From Acinetobacter sp. (lineage in GTDB: Bacteria; Pseudomonadota; Gammaproteobacteria; Pseudomonadales; Moraxellaceae): a stretch of 16,836 bases of DNA. Numbering within the stretch: position 1 is the stretch's first letter; each line of letters begins with the position of its first letter. The stretch covers positions 1 to 16,836 of the forward strand of contig JASLHF010000097.1 of NCBI GenBank assembly GCA_030152275.1, given 5' to 3'. The notes below the pieces were generated by a model. That model made no database searches and had not been told where the DNA came from. It saw nothing but the letters and a program-made list of their open reading frames with translations. A program made the translations under genes and the position numbers. Positions 14,282 to 16,836 of the stretch are shown piece by piece.

Positions 14282-14800
14282 ATATTCACGTTTCTACAAC
14301 TTTTTAATTCATGCTTCAGATAGCTTGAAACAGCGATATTGCGATTGCGCTCTTGCTTCTACCTGCGTATTGCAAGCCATAAAACTAAAACCCCAAACAG
14401 CGCCAAAATTTCGCTCTCCCCCCATTCTGAGTCATGAGTTCTACCCTTTTCTTTTTAAGCATTTATTTTAAAATTATTTTTCCCAAACGCCTTTGAAACA
14501 TATTGATAAACTCAAATTACAGTGCATTCATTTCTATATTTTTCAGATCATTTTTACGAATCTATGTGTTTAAACCATGCTGATAAAAGATACCGCTATC
14601 AGCTGTTCAATTTTAAGAATGCAACAGTATCCAGCATTAGAAGCAATAAAAAATGTTTAAGAGCACACTTTTAGTTCTGACGAGGTTCCAATAAATTTAA
14701 TCTAATCATTTTCAATATTTGGGCAATTGACAGTTTTTAGCACTGACGGAACAAGTTATACTGGTTTTAATCAATAATAAACATCGACTTGAGTAAAGCC
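14282..14800. other. About 520-bp gene-free region before the VIT gene
   Basis: AT-rich with no credible reading frame. It holds a perfect 7-bp dyad, GCTGATA (14579-14585) with TATCAGC (14597-14603), followed by a T-containing stretch. Near the VIT gene are a TTGACA (14727-14732) and a TATACT (14757-14762), but the 24-bp spacing is too long for one sigma70 promoter. A metal-responsive leader or small RNA cannot be excluded or supported. Confidence 0.45.
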
Positions 14801-15502
14801 ATGTCTTCACCGCACCATCATGAACATCACTATATTCATCGCACCGGCTGGCTAAGAGCATCAGTACTCGGTGCAAATGACGGCATCATTTCAGTGACAA
14901 GTTTAATTATGGGGATGGCTGCCAGTGGCGCATCTTCCCATACCCTGCTGATTACCTGTATAGCCGGCTTAATTTCCGGCGCTACCTCCATGGCCGCCGG
15001 AGAATACATTTCTGTAAAATCTCAAGAAGATTTAGAACAAGCCGATTTGGAAATGGAACATCGTGAACTGCAGCGCAATCCTGAACACGAACTGAATGAA
15101 TTAACACATATTTATATTGACCGAGGGTTAACCCCTGAACTCGCTCGTGAAGTTGCTATCCAGTTAACAGCTAAAGATGCATTACAAGCCCACGCACGTG
15201 ATGAAATAGGGATTCACGACAATACATCTGCAAAACCGCTGCAAGCAGCGCTATCTTCTGCTTTAGCCTTTTCTGCTGGAGCAGCACTTCCGATGCTGTC
15301 CATTTTACTCAGCAGCGAACAGCACACTGCAATCACAGTAATGGCTGTAGGCATCATCTCACTTGCACTGCTAGGCGCTTTATCCAGCTACGCTGCTGGT
15401 ACATCCATGTTAAAAGGCAGCGTTCGGGTTACTGTTTGGGGCATAGCCGCAATGCTTTTTTCCAGCTGGATCGGCTCTTTATTTAATGTGCAGCCTCTCT
15501 AG
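14801..15502 (+). CDS. VIT1/CCC1-family Fe2+/Mn2+ transporter
   Basis: 233 residues, an inner-membrane transporter of the VIT1/CCC1 family that moves Fe2+ or Mn2+, probably out of the cytosol in bacteria. Five hydrophobic helices lie at about 19-41, 48-68, 147-170, 175-200 and 207-228. TM1 carries the conserved LGANDGIISVTSLIMG with D27, and TM2 the conserved TSMAAGEYISVKSQ. The 75-145 cytosolic domain is rich in Glu and His (EDLEQADLEMEHRELQRNPEHELNE), as in the metal-binding domain of plant VIT1. The N-terminus is unusually histidine-rich (HHHEHH at 5-10). I chose the ATG at 14801; the frame continues to a TTG at 14789. The Shine-Dalgarno is weak. Confidence 0.95.
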   Translation: MSSPHHHEHHYIHRTGWLRASVLGANDGIISVTSLIMGMAASGASSHTLLITCIAGLISGATSMAAGEYISVKSQEDLEQADLEMEHRELQRNPEHELNELTHIYIDRGLTPELAREVAIQLTAKDALQAHARDEIGIHDNTSAKPLQAALSSALAFSAGAALPMLSILLSSEQHTAITVMAVGIISLALLGALSSYAAGTSMLKGSVRVTVWGIAAMLFSSWIGSLFNVQPL

Positions 15503-15524
15503 AAGCAGCTGAACGCGATGGCCT

Positions 15525-15556
15525 ATGATGACCGGAATGCAATTTCATCATTTTTT
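15525..15556 (+). terminator. Probable intrinsic terminator after the VIT gene
   Basis: ATGATGA (15525-15531) and TCATCAT (15545-15551) are exact complements with a 13-nt loop, followed by six Ts. The stem is AT-rich, so termination may be weak. Confidence 0.5.
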
Positions 15557-15664
15557 CTGATATAAAACATCAAATATCCACATTATCATTTTAAACATAA
15601 TGTGATTTTAATAGATTTAAATTGCGTACAATAACCCGACTACTTTACTCTGCTTTATTCTTCC

Positions 15665-16836
15665 ATGTCTGTTATTGCTGCATCAGCCAACCGATCCAAT
15701 GTTTCGATTTGGGCGGCTGCCATTCTAATTATTCTTGGCGCGATTGGCGCCTACCGCTTTTCCGGTCTAAACCAATCATTGTTATTTATCATCGGCGGCG
15801 CGTTAGGCATGACCCTATATCATGCCTCTTTTGGTTTTACCTCCAGCTGGCGTGTGTTTATTAAAGAGCGCCGCGGTAGAGGCTTACGCGCCCAAATGAT
15901 CATGCTTGCGCTTGCTGTTTTACTGTTTTTCCCTGCTTTAGGTGCCGGTGAATTATTTGGCAACCCTGTTAAAGGCAATGTCAGCCCAGTGTCTATGTCT
16001 GTCATGATTGGCGCCTTTATTTTTGGTATTGGTATGCAATTGGGCGGCGGCTGTGCCTCGGGTACGCTTTATACCGTTGGCAGCGGCAGTATGCGTATGA
16101 TTGTGACCCTGATCTTTTTTTGTACCGGCTCATTGATTGCCACTTCGCACATTCAATGGTGGTTTGACCTGCCTCATTTCGAACCGATTTCGTTGGTGAA
16201 AAGTTTTGGTGTTGTGCCAGCATTGCTCATGAACTTTGTACTATTTGCAATCATTGCTGCAGCAACCGTGTTCTTTGAGAAAAAGCGTCACGGCAGTCTT
16301 GAGGTTGAACCTCAAAGCGCAAATCAAGGCTGGAAACGCTTCCTGCGTGGCCCATGGCCATTGGTTTGGGGCGGCATTATTCTGACTGTACTCAACTTTG
16401 CCACTTTGGCCTTGGCTGGCCGTCCTTGGGGTGTAACATCTGCACTTGCTGTTTGGGCCGCCAAGTCTGCAAGCATGATGGGCATTGATGTGGCGTCTTG
16501 GGCTTATTGGCAGCAGCCTGCCAATGCCAAAGCGCTGACTGAATCTTTATGGTTTGATATTACCTCCATGATGAACTTCGGCATCATGTTAGGCGCGCTG
16601 CTGGCAGCCAGCCTTGCAGGTAAATTTGCACCGAACTTTAACATTCCTAAACGCTCGTTGCTGGCAGCAGTGATTGGCGGTTTGTTGCTGGGTTACGGCG
16701 CGCGTTTAGCATATGGCTGCAACATCGGTGCATACTTCAGCGGTATTGCATCAGGCAGTTTACACGGCTGGTTATGGCTCGTATTTGCCTTTCTTGGTAA
16801 TGGCATTGGCGTCAAACTTCGTCCAATTTTCTTCCC
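15665..16836 (+). CDS. YeeE/YedE-family sulfur transporter (TsuA-like), truncated by the window edge
   Basis: 390 codons are visible and no stop occurs before the edge, so the 3' end is missing. The protein is a polytopic inner-membrane transporter of the YeeE/YedE family, characterised as thiosulfate importers. Conserved cysteine motifs are present: GGGCASGTLYTVGSGS with C130, and LAYGCNIGAYFSGIASGSLHGWLW with C352. In TsuA such cysteines line the substrate path. The ATG at 15665 is the first start after an in-frame TAA; no Shine-Dalgarno is visible. About nine or ten hydrophobic segments are seen. It follows the VIT gene by 162 bp with a weak terminator between them. A TusA-type sulfur carrier gene often accompanies this family and should be sought downstream. 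Confidence 0.93.
   Translation, partial: MSVIAASANRSNVSIWAAAILIILGAIGAYRFSGLNQSLLFIIGGALGMTLYHASFGFTSSWRVFIKERRGRGLRAQMIMLALAVLLFFPALGAGELFGNPVKGNVSPVSMSVMIGAFIFGIGMQLGGGCASGTLYTVGSGSMRMIVTLIFFCTGSLIATSHIQWWFDLPHFEPISLVKSFGVVPALLMNFVLFAIIAAATVFFEKKRHGSLEVEPQSANQGWKRFLRGPWPLVWGGIILTVLNFATLALAGRPWGVTSALAVWAAKSASMMGIDVASWAYWQQPANAKALTESLWFDITSMMNFGIMLGALLAASLAGKFAPNFNIPKRSLLAAVIGGLLLGYGARLAYGCNIGAYFSGIASGSLHGWLWLVFAFLGNGIGVKLRPIFF

Noticed and set aside
15622..15864. 80-codon plus-strand frame
   Set aside because: Overlaps the start of the TsuA-like gene in another frame; the TsuA-like frame has clear family motifs and this one has none.
1..16836. Mobile elements, CRISPR arrays, phage or defence islands
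   Set aside because: No transposase, integrase or capsid-like protein, no evenly spaced repeats, and no paired toxin-antitoxin-like genes; the gene content is typical chromosome.

Overview
The window looks like ordinary chromosome from a gammaproteobacterium, most probably Acinetobacter. The evidence is moderate-to-low GC with AT-rich intergenic gaps, a MetK whose N-terminus and length match the Acinetobacter protein as I remember it, and a typical Acinetobacter gene complement. The genus call rests on recall of protein sequences, not on a search. I see no transposase, integrase, phage gene, CRISPR array, toxin-antitoxin pair or recognisable defence system.

Layout. At 14-1576 on the minus strand lie tRNA-Gly(GCC) and cysS; the tRNA has its own near-perfect sigma70 promoter. 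At 2059-4185 is a TonB-dependent outer-membrane receptor closed by a strong terminator. A 595-bp gap follows, then a small unknown minus-strand gene (4781-5059). At 5449-6855 are a class I glutamine-amidotransferase-like protein and a LysE/RhtB-family exporter, separated by a perfect 10-bp inverted repeat. A bidirectional terminator separates these from a secreted YceI-like protein (minus). A GNAT acetyltransferase (minus) and an OsmC-like protein (plus) then diverge from each other. A second bidirectional terminator separates OsmC from a 71-residue unknown protein and transketolase (both minus).

Transketolase (tkt) and metK diverge from a 639-bp AT-rich region rich in dyad symmetry. After metK and its terminator come a YdhR-like monooxygenase, an alanine-rich lipoprotein, a 624-bp gap, a VIT1/CCC1-family Fe/Mn transporter with a histidine-rich N-terminus, and a YeeE/YedE (TsuA-like) sulfur transporter that runs off the right edge.

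How the genes work together. Most are single-gene transcription units with their own terminators, so operon logic is limited. There is a loose sulfur/methionine flavour (cysS, metK, TsuA-like) and a loose metal flavour (TonB receptor, VIT), but nothing in the sequence ties them into one pathway. The only pair that may be functionally linked is amidotransferase plus LysE-type exporter. The most notable unexplained signals are non-coding: dyads at the tRNA-Gly promoter, before the LysE gene, upstream of the 71-residue gene, and in the tkt-metK region. I found no convincing new biological system.
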